Below are positions 1 through 7,664 of a stretch of DNA of 64,000 nucleotides, in pieces. The stretch is taken from NCBI GenBank assembly GCA_045617525.1, contig JAZLIT010000070.1:38028-102027 (forward strand), in the 5' to 3' direction. Source of the stretch: JAZLIT01 sp045617525. Lineage in GTDB: Bacteria; Bacillota; Bacilli; Bacillales_A; Planococcaceae. The first letter of the stretch is position 1, and every line of letters starts with the position of its first letter. The translations under genes and the position numbers were made by a program. The notes below the pieces were generated by a model that worked only from the letters and a program-made list of their open reading frames with translations, was not told where the DNA came from and searched no databases.

Positions 1-674
1 ATTACATTAGTTGATACAGCTGTAATAATTCCTGAAATTGTTGTAGTTGATTTAACGTTTTTTTCAGCGCGCATGACAAAAGATGCTACCTCGCCACGTG
101 TCACATGATTTGATGGGGAGAAGGTAGTTTTTGATGTACCCAATGTAACACCCTGGTTGAATAGTGCAGAAATGTAGTCATAAAAGTCAGAATTTTCTTT
201 AACATCTGTAAATGGATGACCTACGTCGGAAGTCAAATTAAATCCGATGGCAATCATTTTAGAGATTTCACCACGTGTAATGGTTTGTTCTGGTTTAAAT
301 GTTTGATCACCATAACCTGAAATGATTTGTTGATCTGCTAATGCCGCAATAAACGGGAAGTAGAGACTATCTGTACTTACATCAGTGAAATTAGGATTTT
401 TAACATTTCTCAATTCAAGATTTAAAGTAGAAGCAATTATTTTGGCAGCTTGTTCACGTGTTATTGGCATTTCTGGTTTGAATGTCCCATCGCCAAATCC
501 ATTTAAAATACCGCGCTCAAATAACTCAAGTATTGCATTTTTATGTACATTATTTTCGATATCTAAAAAGTTTGCAGCGGAGATGGGAGCCACTAGTGTG
601 CTAAAACTACTAGCAATTAATACTCCGGAAGTTGCAGTTTTCAAAATACGTTTTTTTGATGTTGGTTTGCTCAT
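1..674 (-). CDS. SLH-domain surface protein (N-terminal part, runs off the window)
   Basis: The reverse strand encodes a protein that starts at ATG 674-672, with an AGGAGG ribosome site at 681-686, and is still open at base 1 (224 codons visible). It begins with a signal peptide (KKR, then a hydrophobic stretch ending near APISA) and then three S-layer-homology repeats at about residues 37-85, 95-145 and 155-205, each with an F-x-D-V/I start and a closing ITRGE or VTRGE motif. SLH triplets bind pyruvylated secondary cell-wall polymer and tether exported proteins to the wall. The effector part lies outside the window, so the job of the protein cannot be told. It is divergent from the flagellar genes and has its own sigmaD-like promoter. 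Confidence 0.9.
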   Translation of the reverse strand, partial: MSKPTSKKRILKTATSGVLIASSFSTLVAPISAANFLDIENNVHKNAILELFERGILNGFGDGTFKPEMPITREQAAKIIASTLNLELRNVKNPNFTDVSTDSLYFPFIAALADQQIISGYGDQTFKPEQTITRGEISKMIAIGFNLTSDVGHPFTDVKENSDFYDYISALFNQGVTLGTSKTTFSPSNHVTRGEVASFVMRAEKNVKSTTTISGIITAVSTNV

Positions 675-715
675 TTTATGCCTCCTAATAGTAATTAAAT
701 AGTTATACAGAGTCT

Positions 716-742
716 ATATCGGCTATTAGTAGTAGATTATTA
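716..742 (-). promoter_or_regulatory. sigmaD-like (motility sigma factor) promoter for the SLH gene
   Basis: On the reverse strand, 723-716 reads GCCGATAT, an exact match to the sigmaD -10 element. The tetramer 15 bases upstream (742-739) is TAAT against the consensus TAAA. The implied transcript would start near 708 and leave a leader of about 35 bases before the ATG at 674. This is a sequence match only. Confidence 0.5.
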
Positions 743-865
743 CTTTTATGGGATATTGAATGATTAGGGTTGTAGCACAAAATTTTATTTTCATATGGAA
801 AATAAAATATATTAGACGATAAAAATTATAGTTAATACGGAATGGATAACAAGGAGGCTGAGAAT

Positions 866-1267
866 ATGCGTATTGAATCACAAAGCATGGAGTTAGTAAG
901 TAAATCAAATTTAAATTCTACTCCAGCTAAATCGGTTACATCTACCGAGAGGATTGATCAATCTATAGTAGATTCGCAGAAACAAAAAGTTCAAGTTTCA
1001 ACTCAAAAGTCAACTGTTCGTGAAGAAGGCAAGGACGCCAATTTAAAAAAACAACTAGAAGAAGCGGTATCAACAATGAATGAATTATTGGACCCACAGC
1101 ATAAATCGGCTAAATTCGTTTTTCATGAGGGTTTAGATCAATATTATGTGCGCTTAATTGATGCAGAGACTGAGGAAGTAATTAAGGAAATACCACCGGA
1201 GCGCTTATTAGATGCATTTTACGAAATGCAAAAGCTCGCAGGAATGATTGTAGACGAGAAGGTTTAA
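866..1267 (+). CDS. flaG: FlaG family flagellar protein
   Basis: This is a FlaG-type protein of about 133 residues. The variable, Ser/Thr/Gln-rich N-terminal half is followed by the conserved domain, where KFVFHEGLD, YYVRLID, TEEVIKEIPPE and a C-terminal LAGMIVDEKV are visible. FlaG proteins affect filament length and usually lie just before fliD, as here. I chose ATG 866 rather than the in-frame ATG at 842 because an AAGGAGG site (851-857) lies eight bases before it. The gene is 19 bases from fliD and is probably cotranscribed with fliD, fliT and fliS. Flagellin itself is not in this window. Confidence 0.88.
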   Translation: MRIESQSMELVSKSNLNSTPAKSVTSTERIDQSIVDSQKQKVQVSTQKSTVREEGKDANLKKQLEEAVSTMNELLDPQHKSAKFVFHEGLDQYYVRLIDAETEEVIKEIPPERLLDAFYEMQKLAGMIVDEKV

Positions 1268-1286
1268 TCTTAGGAGGTAATAGATT

Positions 1287-2882
1287 ATGGTAACACGTGT
1301 TGGTGGATTAGCATCAGGAATGGACATCGATGGTTTAGTAGAAAAATTAATGAGTGCAGAACGTACCCCTTATAATAAATTAACGCAAACAAAGCAAAAA
1401 TATGAGTGGCAACGTGATGCATATCGAGATGTAAACACAAAGGTAAAGGCATTTGATGATTTTCTATTCAATGACATGACGCTTCAAAAGGATTTTTATA
1501 AGAAAACCGTAGTAAGTACAAATTCAGCTGTAAGTGCAGTAGCAACAACCGCTGATAATGGACAATCTTTAACAATTGGCTCTGTGACTCAGCTTGCGAG
1601 ATCAGGTAATGCAAAAACGGGTGGCGTTATTGCTAAAGGAACTGAGGGAACAAAAACATTAGCAGAACTAAATGTTTTATCTTCGGGTTCAACTCAAGAA
1701 GTTTCTATGAAAGTATTACAAAAAGACGGCACGATGAAAGATGTTAAAGTAGAATTTTTAAGTGATGATACACTTGATTCGGTTATTTCGAAATTGAAAA
1801 AAGATACGGGCTTAAATGCTTTTTATGATAAACAATCGGGTCAAATCTCAATTTCAACACAGGCAACAGGTGTTGCGGATTCTTATCCAATAACGCTAAA
1901 TGGTGAAGATGAAAATCATAATCCAATTGAAGTTATTAGACAGACTACTGCTAGTGTATATGTTGAGTCGGGCTCAAACTTCTTTACAAGCCTTGGATTT
2001 GAGAATGGGAAATCTTTAATTACTAACGGTCAAAATGCAAAAGTGACAATTAATGGTGCAGAAATTGAACGTAAATCAAATACGTTTAATATCGATGGTT
2101 TCGATATTACATTAAATAACACATACAATGGTGATGTGGGTCAACCTATCGACCTTACTACTAAAGTTGATACGGATAATATGGTCGATAAAATCAAGAA
2201 ATTTGTTGAAACGTATAATGGATTAATTGAGTCGTTAAATGGACTTACTAAAGAAGCTCGCTTTCGCGATTATGCACCTTTAACCGAAGAGCAAAAGAAG
2301 GATATGGATGAAAAGGAAATTGAATCATGGGAGAAACAGTCAAAATCAGGGATTCTTCGTGGGGATTCGATTTTAAATTCAGTCTTAAACAACATGCGTA
2401 CAACAATGTACTCTTCTGGTGGGGGAAAACAAGATATTCGAGCAACTGCTACGGATCCTAGTCAAAATTTTATTAATTCCTTATATGAAATGGGTATTAC
2501 TACTTCAAGTAAAACTTCAGATCGTGGTAAATTAGAAATTAATGAAACAAAATTACGAGAAGCGATAGAAAAAGACCCAGAACAAGTTTTTAAAACGTTT
2601 ACTGATAATACAAAGGGTAACGAAGGAATTGTTCAAAAGCTGCGTAGTAATTTACAAGCAACTACGATAGATATTGAAAAAAAAGCAGGTAAGTTAGATT
2701 CTGTCAACGCTACTTTTACATTAGGACGCTATTTAAATGATACAGAAGACCGTATCGATAACTGGAAATCAAAATTAGCGAATATCGAAGCACGCTATTG
2801 GAAGCAATTTGGCGCAATGGAATCAGCTATTAATAAAGCAAATCAGCAGTCTTCTTCATTATTTGCAGGTCAAACACAATAA
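1287..2882 (+). CDS. fliD: Flagellar filament cap protein FliD (HAP2)
   Basis: FliD caps the growing filament and helps flagellin fold at the tip. The 531-residue protein has the FliD N-terminal domain (about 1-105, starting VTRVGGLASGMDIDGLV, a hallmark of the family) and the FliD C-terminal domain (about 250-515, with heptad-rich helices near the end). Length is close to that of other Bacillus FliD proteins, with extra sequence in the variable centre. The start has an AGGAGGT site 7-8 bases upstream. It lies between flaG and the chaperone genes, as expected for a late flagellar operon. Confidence 0.95.
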   Translation: MVTRVGGLASGMDIDGLVEKLMSAERTPYNKLTQTKQKYEWQRDAYRDVNTKVKAFDDFLFNDMTLQKDFYKKTVVSTNSAVSAVATTADNGQSLTIGSVTQLARSGNAKTGGVIAKGTEGTKTLAELNVLSSGSTQEVSMKVLQKDGTMKDVKVEFLSDDTLDSVISKLKKDTGLNAFYDKQSGQISISTQATGVADSYPITLNGEDENHNPIEVIRQTTASVYVESGSNFFTSLGFENGKSLITNGQNAKVTINGAEIERKSNTFNIDGFDITLNNTYNGDVGQPIDLTTKVDTDNMVDKIKKFVETYNGLIESLNGLTKEARFRDYAPLTEEQKKDMDEKEIESWEKQSKSGILRGDSILNSVLNNMRTTMYSSGGGKQDIRATATDPSQNFINSLYEMGITTSSKTSDRGKLEINETKLREAIEKDPEQVFKTFTDNTKGNEGIVQKLRSNLQATTIDIEKKAGKLDSVNATFTLGRYLNDTEDRIDNWKSKLANIEARYWKQFGAMESAINKANQQSSSLFAGQTQ

Positions 2883-2905
2883 TTTGAAATTGGAGCTAAC
2901 TTAAA

Positions 2906-3265
2906 ATGGAATACATGAAAGATTTACTCCAAGTATCAGCAAAGCTTTATAAGCACTTAGCGAATGTTCCTAAATCAGAAGATCGTTATGAGTATATTGC
3001 TCAAATAGATCTTCTGCTTGAAGAGCGAGGTACACTTATTGATCAACTAATTAATTCTAATTTTGTCTTTAATGTACAAGATGAATCCCATAAAATGCTT
3101 TATGAATTAGATAGAGGAATTCGTGAACGTTTGGCAAAAGTAATGGATATCGTTAAGTTAGATATGAAAGATTTACAAAATGCTAAAAAGAACGAAAAAC
3201 AATATTTTAATCCATATAGTGATCTTCAAACAATGGACGGCATGTATTATGATAAGAAGAAATAA
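2906..3265 (+). CDS. fliT: FliT-like flagellar chaperone
   Basis: This small, charged, mainly helical protein (119 residues) sits between fliD and fliS. Its tail (NPYSDLQTMDGMYYDKKK) resembles the end of Bacillus FliT proteins, which are export chaperones for FliD. In B. subtilis the order is fliD-fliS-fliT, whereas here the FliT-like gene comes before fliS. The start ATG 2906 has only a modest ribosome site (TTGGAGC at about 2889), and the gap to fliD is 23 bases. FliT sequences are poorly conserved, so the name rests on position, size and tail. Confidence 0.7.
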   Translation: MEYMKDLLQVSAKLYKHLANVPKSEDRYEYIAQIDLLLEERGTLIDQLINSNFVFNVQDESHKMLYELDRGIRERLAKVMDIVKLDMKDLQNAKKNEKQYFNPYSDLQTMDGMYYDKKK

Positions 3266-3291
3266 ATTCAAGCTATAAAGGAGTGTCTCTA

Positions 3292-3699
3292 TTGGCAACA
3301 CAAACAAATGCATATAATGCATATAAACAAAACAGTGTAACAACAGCTTCGCCAGGTGAGCTAACGTTAATGTTATACAATGGTTGCATTAAGTTCATCG
3401 GTCATGCGAAAAAGGCGATCGCTGAAAAAAATATTGAGCAACGTAATTATAATGTTCAAAGAGCACAAGCTATTATTTATGAACTAATGTCTACATTGAA
3501 AATGGATATTGAAATTTCGAAACAGATGTTACCGCTTTATGAATATATGAATAGTCGTTTAACGGATGCTAATATCAAAAATGATAGTGCAATCTTAGAC
3601 GAAGTAGAAGGCCTAGTAACAGAATTCCGTGATACATGGAAGGAAGTTATCAAAAAAACACGTCTAGAGCAGTATTCTACGGGTACTGAAAAAATTTAA
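3292..3699 (+). CDS. fliS: Flagellin export chaperone FliS
   Basis: FliS binds the C-terminal helix of flagellin and stops it polymerising in the cytoplasm. The protein (about 135 residues) shows the family start (NAYNAYKQNSV), the SPGELTLMLYNG motif, and a four-helix pattern to the end. The best start is TTG 3292, eight bases after AAGGAG (3278-3283). The in-frame GTG at 3283 overlaps the ribosome site and is unlikely. It is the last gene of the cluster, followed directly by a terminator. Confidence 0.93.
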   Translation: MATQTNAYNAYKQNSVTTASPGELTLMLYNGCIKFIGHAKKAIAEKNIEQRNYNVQRAQAIIYELMSTLKMDIEISKQMLPLYEYMNSRLTDANIKNDSAILDEVEGLVTEFRDTWKEVIKKTRLEQYSTGTEKI

Positions 3700-3710
3700 T
3701 GTTTATATTA

Positions 3711-3736
3711 AAAGCTCACCTATACAGGTGGGCTTT
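3711..3736 (+). terminator. Terminator after fliS
   Basis: AAAGCTCACCT pairs with AGGTGGGCTTT (one G-U) around a four-base loop, and a T run follows. It closes the flaG-fliD-fliT-fliS unit. Confidence 0.8.
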
Positions 3737-3784
3737 TTGACCTTTATACTAGATGTAAATATATTTCCAAAAGGAGATCAAAAA

Positions 3785-5434
3785 ATGCAACCACTTTATA
3801 AAGTATGGGTTGAGAAATCTTACTATCAGGAAGAGTTAGCACAGCTTTCACCCGATGACATTGAAGATCGTTTTTATCAAGCTGTTCCATTTGGGACGGG
3901 CGGTATGCGTGGGAAATTAGGTGCAGGGACGAACCGTATTAATGTACATACGATTCGATTGGTGGCTGAAGGGTTAGCGCAGCAAATTAAGTCGCAGGGT
4001 GAGCTAGCGATGGCGCGTGGGGTAGTGATTGCATACGATACACGTCATTTCTCACAGGAGTTTGCGTATGAGACGGCGGGTGTTTTAATTCAGCATAATA
4101 TTCAAGCTTATGTGATGACGGAGAGTCGTCCTACGCCGGAGTTGAGTTTTGCGGTTCGTTATTTTAATGCGATGGCTGGTGTTGTCATTACGGCGAGTCA
4201 TAATCCGAAAGAATATAACGGTTTTAAAGTCTACGGGGATGATGGGGCGCAGTTGACGCCACAATTTGCGGATGAAATTGTAGCGCATATGAATGCGGTA
4301 GAGGATATTTTTGCGATTCCATCTTTAACGCTTGCGGAAGTTCAGCAATCAGCGCTTTGTGTTGAAGTACTTGAAAAAATTGATGTACCTTATGAGCGTG
4401 CGGTAGCAACGTTAAGTTCGACTTCGAATAACAAGGCATTTCCAATCGTCTATACGCCACTTCATGGAGCTGGGCTTATTCCGACAACGCGAATTTTGCG
4501 GAATGCAGGATTTTCAAATGTGTTTGTGGTTGAAGAGCAGGCTGTACAGGACGGGGCTTTTCCAACTGTAACGTCGCCGAATCCGGAAGAGGCTGATTCG
4601 TTTAAACTGGCGATGGAATTAGGCCGAGAAAAAGCTGCGAAATTACTTTTAGCGACAGATCCAGATGCGGACCGTTTAGGTGTTGCTGTGTGGGCTGGCG
4701 AGGATTATCAATTGTTAAATGGCAATCAGCTTGGGGCACTGCTGTTGCATTATATTTTAAGTACACGTGAAATTCCGAAAAATGCTGCGATGCTGAAAAC
4801 AATCGTGACGAGTGAGTTTGGTACCGCGATTGCAAAGTATTTTAATGTTGAAACGTTTAGCTTATTAACAGGCTTTAAGTTTATTGCTGAAAAAATTGCG
4901 GAGTGGGAAAAAACGGGCGACTACCGGTTTATGTTTGGCTATGAGGAAAGCTATGGTTATTTAGCTGGCGATTTTGTGCGCGATAAGGATGCTGTTCAAA
5001 TTGCGTTATTAACAGCTGAGATGGCTGCATATTATGATGAGCAAGGGAAAACGTTGCTTGATGCACTCCATACTTTATATGAGCAGTTTGGCTATTACCA
5101 AGAAGCACTCATTTCAAAAACGTTTGATGGAATTGAAGGGCAAAAGAAAATCGAACAAATTATGCATACCTTCCGTCAAAATTCGCCAACTGCATTTGCA
5201 GGATTGGAAGTTGTAAAGGTGGAAGATTATTTACCTGAAAGTATTGATGGGCTACCTACAGCCGATGTAATTAAGTTTATTTTGAGTAATGGTGCCTGGA
5301 TTTGCGTGCGTCCATCTGGTACGGAGCCAAAGTGTAAATTCTATATTGGTGTAAAATCAGATAGCTTTGAACAATCGCAGGAGATGATTTCAATGCTTCG
5401 TGAGGAAATTTTAATGACTATCAATAAAATATAA
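3785..5434 (+). CDS. pgcA: Phosphoglucomutase / phosphomannomutase (PgcA type)
   Basis: This enzyme interconverts glucose 6-phosphate and glucose 1-phosphate, feeding UDP-glucose for wall glycans and lipid anchors. The 549-residue protein has all four landmarks of the alpha-D-phosphohexomutase family: the phosphoserine loop TASHNP (about residue 135), the metal loop DPDADR (about 290), the sugar loop GYEESYG (about 385) and the phosphate loop RPSGTEPK (about 508). The start ATG 3785 has AAGGAG eight bases upstream. An in-frame extension back to 3728 would run into the fliS terminator and is rejected. It stands alone between two noncoding stretches. Specificity for glucose over mannose is inferred from similarity to B. 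subtilis PgcA. Confidence 0.92.
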   Translation: MQPLYKVWVEKSYYQEELAQLSPDDIEDRFYQAVPFGTGGMRGKLGAGTNRINVHTIRLVAEGLAQQIKSQGELAMARGVVIAYDTRHFSQEFAYETAGVLIQHNIQAYVMTESRPTPELSFAVRYFNAMAGVVITASHNPKEYNGFKVYGDDGAQLTPQFADEIVAHMNAVEDIFAIPSLTLAEVQQSALCVEVLEKIDVPYERAVATLSSTSNNKAFPIVYTPLHGAGLIPTTRILRNAGFSNVFVVEEQAVQDGAFPTVTSPNPEEADSFKLAMELGREKAAKLLLATDPDADRLGVAVWAGEDYQLLNGNQLGALLLHYILSTREIPKNAAMLKTIVTSEFGTAIAKYFNVETFSLLTGFKFIAEKIAEWEKTGDYRFMFGYEESYGYLAGDFVRDKDAVQIALLTAEMAAYYDEQGKTLLDALHTLYEQFGYYQEALISKTFDGIEGQKKIEQIMHTFRQNSPTAFAGLEVVKVEDYLPESIDGLPTADVIKFILSNGAWICVRPSGTEPKCKFYIGVKSDSFEQSQEMISMLREEILMTINKI

Positions 5435-5662
5435 ATTAATTTTAAAATGATTTTAATAGATTCGTCCAATTGACTTAATTTCACGTGGTTTAAATGGGAT
5501 TTTAATAGAACTTATTATCCTTTTGCAGCTGAGCTAGAGTGAATTATCTTTCAATAATATAGTGGAAAAAATAGTAAAATAAAGTTATGATAGTTTTATT
5601 AATAAGTGTTCGTTTTTTCACAGTATTTGCGGGATTATAAATATTCATTTGGGGTGAAGTTC

Positions 5663-6040
5663 ATGTATTTTAAACGTGGTGAAAGTTTCCGTTTCGCTTT
5701 TAAGGAACCTTTAAAGGCAAAATTTAATTTGTTAATCGAGGGCAAGCCTGAAGATGTAGAGAAGACGCAATATGATGGTGAAATTATAGATATTAGTCCC
5801 AATGGCATGAAGATATTTTCGAAAGCAGATTTTGGGGAACATAATCAGCTACTACAATTTGACCTTCATTTTCAATTGGATGAGGCCCAGATTCATGCTG
5901 TGGGCGATATTATTTGGCAACGCCAGCATATCGGAGGCAAACAATATGGCTTAACTTTTCTTCAACAACCTAAACTCGAAACTTTGATTATTACAGAATT
6001 AAAGGCACGTAGAAGAAAAGAAGTACTTAATAAACCGTAA
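5663..6040 (+). CDS. PilZ-domain protein
   Basis: This is a single-domain protein of 125 residues. A basic N-terminal segment (KRGESFRF) is followed by the PilZ signature D-I-S-P-N-G (about residue 42) and a beta-rich core with GDIIWQRQ and KQYGLTF. PilZ domains usually bind c-di-GMP through an RxxxR motif and the D/N-x-S-x-x-G motif. Here the first Arg of RxxxR seems to be Gly (RGESFR, where RREYFR is typical), so binding may be weakened or lost. The start ATG 5663 has a GGGGTGA site; the in-frame upstream codons back to 5606 have none. A cyclase (44.1 kb) and an EAL protein (55.5 kb) lie in the same window. Confidence 0.8.
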   Translation: MYFKRGESFRFAFKEPLKAKFNLLIEGKPEDVEKTQYDGEIIDISPNGMKIFSKADFGEHNQLLQFDLHFQLDEAQIHAVGDIIWQRQHIGGKQYGLTFLQQPKLETLIITELKARRRKEVLNKP

Positions 6041-6166
6041 AAATCCTTAATGTAAAATGTTCTTCCGGATTTTGTCGAAACTTAAATTTTTTTGTTTTGA
6101 AGGAGGAATCTTCTATAGTTATGTTGAACATTATATATATAGCCGAAATAAAGGGGGACGTTTTTT

Positions 6167-6718
6167 ATGCTAAATTTTAACATTCGTGGTGAAAACATCG
6201 ATGTAACTCCAGCGATTCGTGAGTATGTTGAAAGTAAGGTCGAAAAGATCGAGCGTTATTTCAATGAGGATCTCAATGCGAACGCAAACGTCAATCTAAA
6301 GGTTTATAATTATAAGCAAACAAAAGTAGAAGTAACAATTCCAATGAAAAATTTAACGCTGCGTGCAGAAGAACGTCACAATGACATGTATGCTGCAGTT
6401 GATCTAATTGTCGATAAACTAGAGCGTCAAATTCGCAAACATAAAACAAAAGTGAGTCGTAAATTCCGTGGTAATGAAGGTGCTGGTGCTTATTTTGCGA
6501 ACGTTTTGCAATCAGACCCAGATTCATCGACTGAGGAAGATTACGTAATCGTTCGAACAAAGCAATTCGACTTAAAGCCAATGGATCAAGAGGAAGCAAT
6601 TCTCCAAATGAATATGCTTGGACATGATTTCTTTGTGTTTACAGATGGGGATTCTGAGGGAACGAACATTGTTTATAAACGAAAAGATGGAAAATACGGC
6701 TTAATTGAAACAAATTAA
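6167..6718 (+). CDS. hpf: Long-form ribosome hibernation promoting factor
   Basis: This protein binds the 30S subunit and, through its C-terminal domain, dimerises 70S ribosomes into 100S particles in stationary phase. The 183-residue length marks the long form. An N-terminal S30AE domain (about 1-100, starting MLNFNIRGENIDVTPAIREY) is joined by a linker to a C-terminal dimerisation domain (about 125-180, with VRTKQFDLKPMDQEEAI and a terminal KYGLIET). The start has AAGGGGGA upstream. B. subtilis hpf has sigmaB and sigmaH promoters; a weak sigmaH-like pair (AGGAATC, then GAAC) near 6104-6128 is the only hint of this here. A terminator follows. Confidence 0.95.
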   Translation: MLNFNIRGENIDVTPAIREYVESKVEKIERYFNEDLNANANVNLKVYNYKQTKVEVTIPMKNLTLRAEERHNDMYAAVDLIVDKLERQIRKHKTKVSRKFRGNEGAGAYFANVLQSDPDSSTEEDYVIVRTKQFDLKPMDQEEAILQMNMLGHDFFVFTDGDSEGTNIVYKRKDGKYGLIETN

Positions 6719-6731
6719 ATAGTAGATATAG

Positions 6732-6762
6732 AAAAGCCTTCTTTCAACGGAAGGCTTTTTTG
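6732..6762 (+). terminator. Terminator after hpf
   Basis: AAAAGCCTTC pairs with GAAGGCTTTT across a short loop, followed by T6. This is a standard Rho-independent terminator. Confidence 0.85.
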
Positions 6763-6813
6763 CGCCTTTGAAGAAGTATAATTAGATAAAAAAATTTTGA
6801 GGAGGTACACCAT

Positions 6814-7482
6814 ATGTTTAAAGCGTATAAATTTCGAGTTGAGCTGCAGGACGTGGAGCCGAAAGTTTGGCGGACGTTTATCATTCCGGCAGAAACGACA
6901 TTTAAACGATTACATGATACGTTACAATTTGCGATGGGCTGGCAAGATGCCCATATGTATGAGTTTAGGCGAGAGTTTCCTTTTGCAAAAGTAGAAATTG
7001 TGTGCGATGAAGAGATTTATGAGGAACATGTATGGCGTTTGAGAAATTACCGTGAACGCTTGGCGATGGGGGAAGAATTGCATGAGTTTGATTTGAGATG
7101 GCTTGAGCGGGCTCGGAAAATTCAAATACAAAAAGCTTGGACGTTTAAGTTGCCACGTTATTTTGCCAATGTGGGGGACACAATCGAGTATTGCTATGAT
7201 TTTGGGGATAATTGGTGTCATAGCGTTACGCTTGAAGCAATTATCGATGATTATCCTGTTGGACATCCGCAGCTACTAGAGGCAGAGGGGCTTTGTCCGC
7301 CTGAAGATGTCGGTGGGTCTCGCGGTTATGAGCAGTTTCTCGCGGCATGGAATGATCCAACGCATGAGGAGCATGAAGCGATGCGTACATGGGGCGAGGG
7401 GCATTTTGAAGAAAACTTTGATAGTAGCCATGTGAATTATTTAATGGCCGATTTACTAAAGCTAAAAAAAGTAAAGAAATAG
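6814..7482 (+). CDS. Plasmid pRiA4b ORF-3-like family protein
   Basis: The 222-residue protein matches the pRiA4b ORF-3 family: the opening YKFRVELQDVEPKVWR, then FKRLHDTLQFAMGWQDAHMYEF, the EYCYDFGDNWCH motif near residue 130 and the CPPEDVGGSRGYEQF motif near 165. The molecular role of this family is not known to me; it is found on plasmids and in many chromosomes. The ATG at 6814 has a strong GAGGAGGT site. The gene is alone between the hpf terminator and the secA promoter, with no transposon genes next to it, so a resident gene rather than a recent insertion is likely. Confidence 0.82.
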   Translation: MFKAYKFRVELQDVEPKVWRTFIIPAETTFKRLHDTLQFAMGWQDAHMYEFRREFPFAKVEIVCDEEIYEEHVWRLRNYRERLAMGEELHEFDLRWLERARKIQIQKAWTFKLPRYFANVGDTIEYCYDFGDNWCHSVTLEAIIDDYPVGHPQLLEAEGLCPPEDVGGSRGYEQFLAAWNDPTHEEHEAMRTWGEGHFEENFDSSHVNYLMADLLKLKKVKK

Positions 7483-7601
7483 TGGATGGGAAAACGTAGT
7501 GAGGTAAATAATTACTACATTACATTTTCTGTGTAAATAAGTGCATTTTTATGTGAAATTTATGAAAATGTACAATTTCTTTCATAAAATCGAATGACAA
7601 T

Positions 7602-7631
7602 TTGCACCTAGTGTATGGAAAATGGTAAAAT
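7602..7631 (+). promoter_or_regulatory. sigmaA-like promoter for secA
   Basis: TTGCAC (7602-7607) and TAAAAT (7626-7631) are separated by 18 bases, about 35 bases before the secA start codon. Confidence 0.5.
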
Positions 7632-7664
7632 GAAAGGTGAAACTAAACGGGAAGTGACTAATTC

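Noticed and set aside
385..702. Forward open frame of 105 codons at the left edge
   Set aside because: It is the complement of the SLH gene, which has a signal peptide, SLH motifs and a good ribosome site on the other strand.
6814..7482. Mobile element suggested by the pRiA4b ORF-3 family name
   Set aside because: No transposase, inverted repeats or target duplication are seen; the gene sits between housekeeping genes with normal composition.
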